This document shows positions 42,204 through 42,802 of a stretch of 42,802 nucleotides of DNA, piece after piece (within the stretch, counting starts at the first letter, position 1; the number at the start of each line of letters is the position of its first letter). A program made the position numbers and the translations under genes. A model generated the notes under the pieces. The model was not told the DNA's origin. It ran no database searches and was given only the letters and a program-made list of their open reading frames with translations. The DNA lies in the NCBI RefSeq assembly GCF_001437125.1, contig NZ_JQCA01000051.1, forward strand, positions 1 to 42,802, written 5' to 3'. Source of the stretch: Levilactobacillus paucivorans. GTDB lineage: Bacteria; Bacillota; Bacilli; Lactobacillales; Lactobacillaceae.

Positions 42204-42746
42204 TTAGTTGAGATAACTTTTGTCAATTTGTGATGGTTCCCCATCACCATCTGATGCACCGCCTTGCTGCACCCAACCAACATAATTCTTTCGTTGTGAC
42301 TTATTTAATGTTCGATACCATGTATCAAAATCGGCGGTATGATACTTATCGGCTTTATAAGTTTTGACCGGCTTCATGTCGGTCAACTTAACCCAACCAC
42401 CGGCATGTTTCTTCTTAGTAATTGGCTTCATATAATAATAGACCATCCAATCACCCTTGTGTTTGATTTGGGTGATTCCAGTACGAACCCACTTGGTCTT
42501 CTTATAATTCTTTAAGTAATGATTGGTCTTTAACTTAATATTCTTGGCTTTCCCGGTCATCTTATACGTACGACCCTTTTTATTCTTAACCCGATACTTA
42601 TCATGATTAAACCCACTCGTCCATTTTTCAATCCGACTGTAACCGGTCTTCTTGGCAGCAGATGCTGTCACACTAGGAACAATCGTGCCACCTAACATGG
42701 TGAAGGCCATCATCGTGGCTACTAAAATACGATTCATTTTTTTCAT
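42204..42746 (-). CDS. Secreted basic protein, tandem paralogue B, promoter displaced
   Basis: 180 aa, signal peptide KKMNRILVATMMAFTMLGG, then nearly the same domain as paralogue A from KTGYSRI to FDTWYR; the C-terminal tails differ (here acidic DGDGEPSQ). The likely start ATG 42746 has no ribosome site: four bases upstream (from 42751) the sequence turns into the IS-like terminal repeat. Native promoter and leader are therefore missing. Expression, if any, would depend on IS-borne signals. Function unknown, probably envelope-associated. Confidence 0.68.
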   Translation of the reverse strand: MKKMNRILVATMMAFTMLGGTIVPSVTASAAKKTGYSRIEKWTSGFNHDKYRVKNKKGRTYKMTGKAKNIKLKTNHYLKNYKKTKWVRTGITQIKHKGDWMVYYYMKPITKKKHAGGWVKLTDMKPVKTYKADKYHTADFDTWYRTLNKSQRKNYVGWVQQGGASDGDGEPSQIDKSYLN

Positions 42747-42750
42747 CTTG

Positions 42751-42802
42751 AATTTACACTTTAAGTGCAACACTAATTAAATAAAGAATGGCCCATGGCC
42801 AA
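42751..42802 (-). mobile_element. Right edge: probable end of an IS30-like element
   Basis: On the minus strand 42776-42751 begins TTAGTGTTGCACTT, as at 21-34 on the plus strand, and continues with partial similarity. The outer 26 bases differ from those of the left edge, as expected for opposite ends of one IS type. By comparison with IS30 repeats (from memory) the IS body lies beyond the right edge. The repeat ends only a few bases before the ATG of paralogue B. Confidence 0.5.

Noticed and set aside
1-42802. CRISPR array, prophage, tRNA or rRNA genes
   Set aside because: No regularly spaced repeats, phage structural genes or RNA-gene signatures were seen; the integrase-like gene at 17956 is XerS, not a phage integrase.

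Overview
The window looks like chromosomal DNA of a low-to-moderate GC lactic acid bacterium of the family Lactobacillaceae, most likely Levilactobacillus or a close relative. This rests on gene content and synteny (xerC-hslV-hslU, rbgA-rnhB-dprA-topA, plsY divergent from parE-parC, an ECF FolT with a tetrahydrofolate riboswitch, several small lysine-rich secreted proteins). The genus is an inference. No rRNA, tRNA, prophage or CRISPR array is seen.

Layout. 1-46 and 42751-42802 carry matching inverted-repeat-like ends that resemble the ends of an IS30-family element; the window seems to lie between two copies. 0.2-9.8 kb: rqcH, a MarR regulator, a frameshifted degV, a THF riboswitch with folT, gtrA, vanZ, a MazG-like pyrophosphohydrolase, a MutS2-like protein without Smr domain, a secreted protein and a membrane protein. 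10.2-17.9 kb: accessory block with a secreted protein, an endonuclease III that has lost two of four Fe-S cysteines, a cysteine hydrolase, a DUF915 lipoprotein hydrolase, a hydrolase/TetR divergent pair, an ArsR/MFS efflux pair with a 24-bp operator, and an MmcQ/YjbR protein. 18-20.1 kb: xerS, a 40-bp imperfect palindrome, a gene-free kilobase and a canonical dif site. 20.1-24.4 kb: Nudix, msrB-msrA, a secreted matrixin-type protease, ppaC and a frameshifted LysR gene. 24.5-41 kb: core genes parE-parC, plsY, aldose epimerase, xerC-hslV-hslU, an unusual zinc-finger/HTH/DUF2087/GIY-YIG fusion with a CAT-like gene, topA, dprA, rnhB and rbgA. 41-42.8 kb: tandem secreted paralogues.

The most informative large-scale signal is that coding strand flips at about 17.9 kb. 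To the left 14 of 19 genes are on +; to the right 19 of 22 are on -. Since genes tend to point with the replication fork, the forks would converge here. At 19975-20002 the minus strand matches the Bacillus subtilis dif site (as I remember it) at 24 of 28 positions. Together with xerS alongside, this marks the replication terminus and dimer-resolution locus.

Topoisomerase IV (parE) has a near-perfect LexA box overlapping its -35, and xerS has a similar 12/14 box just after its predicted transcription start. Decatenation and dimer resolution may therefore share SOS control. Two genes (degV, LysR) are each broken by one extra base in a C or G run; sequencing error and true decay are both possible.
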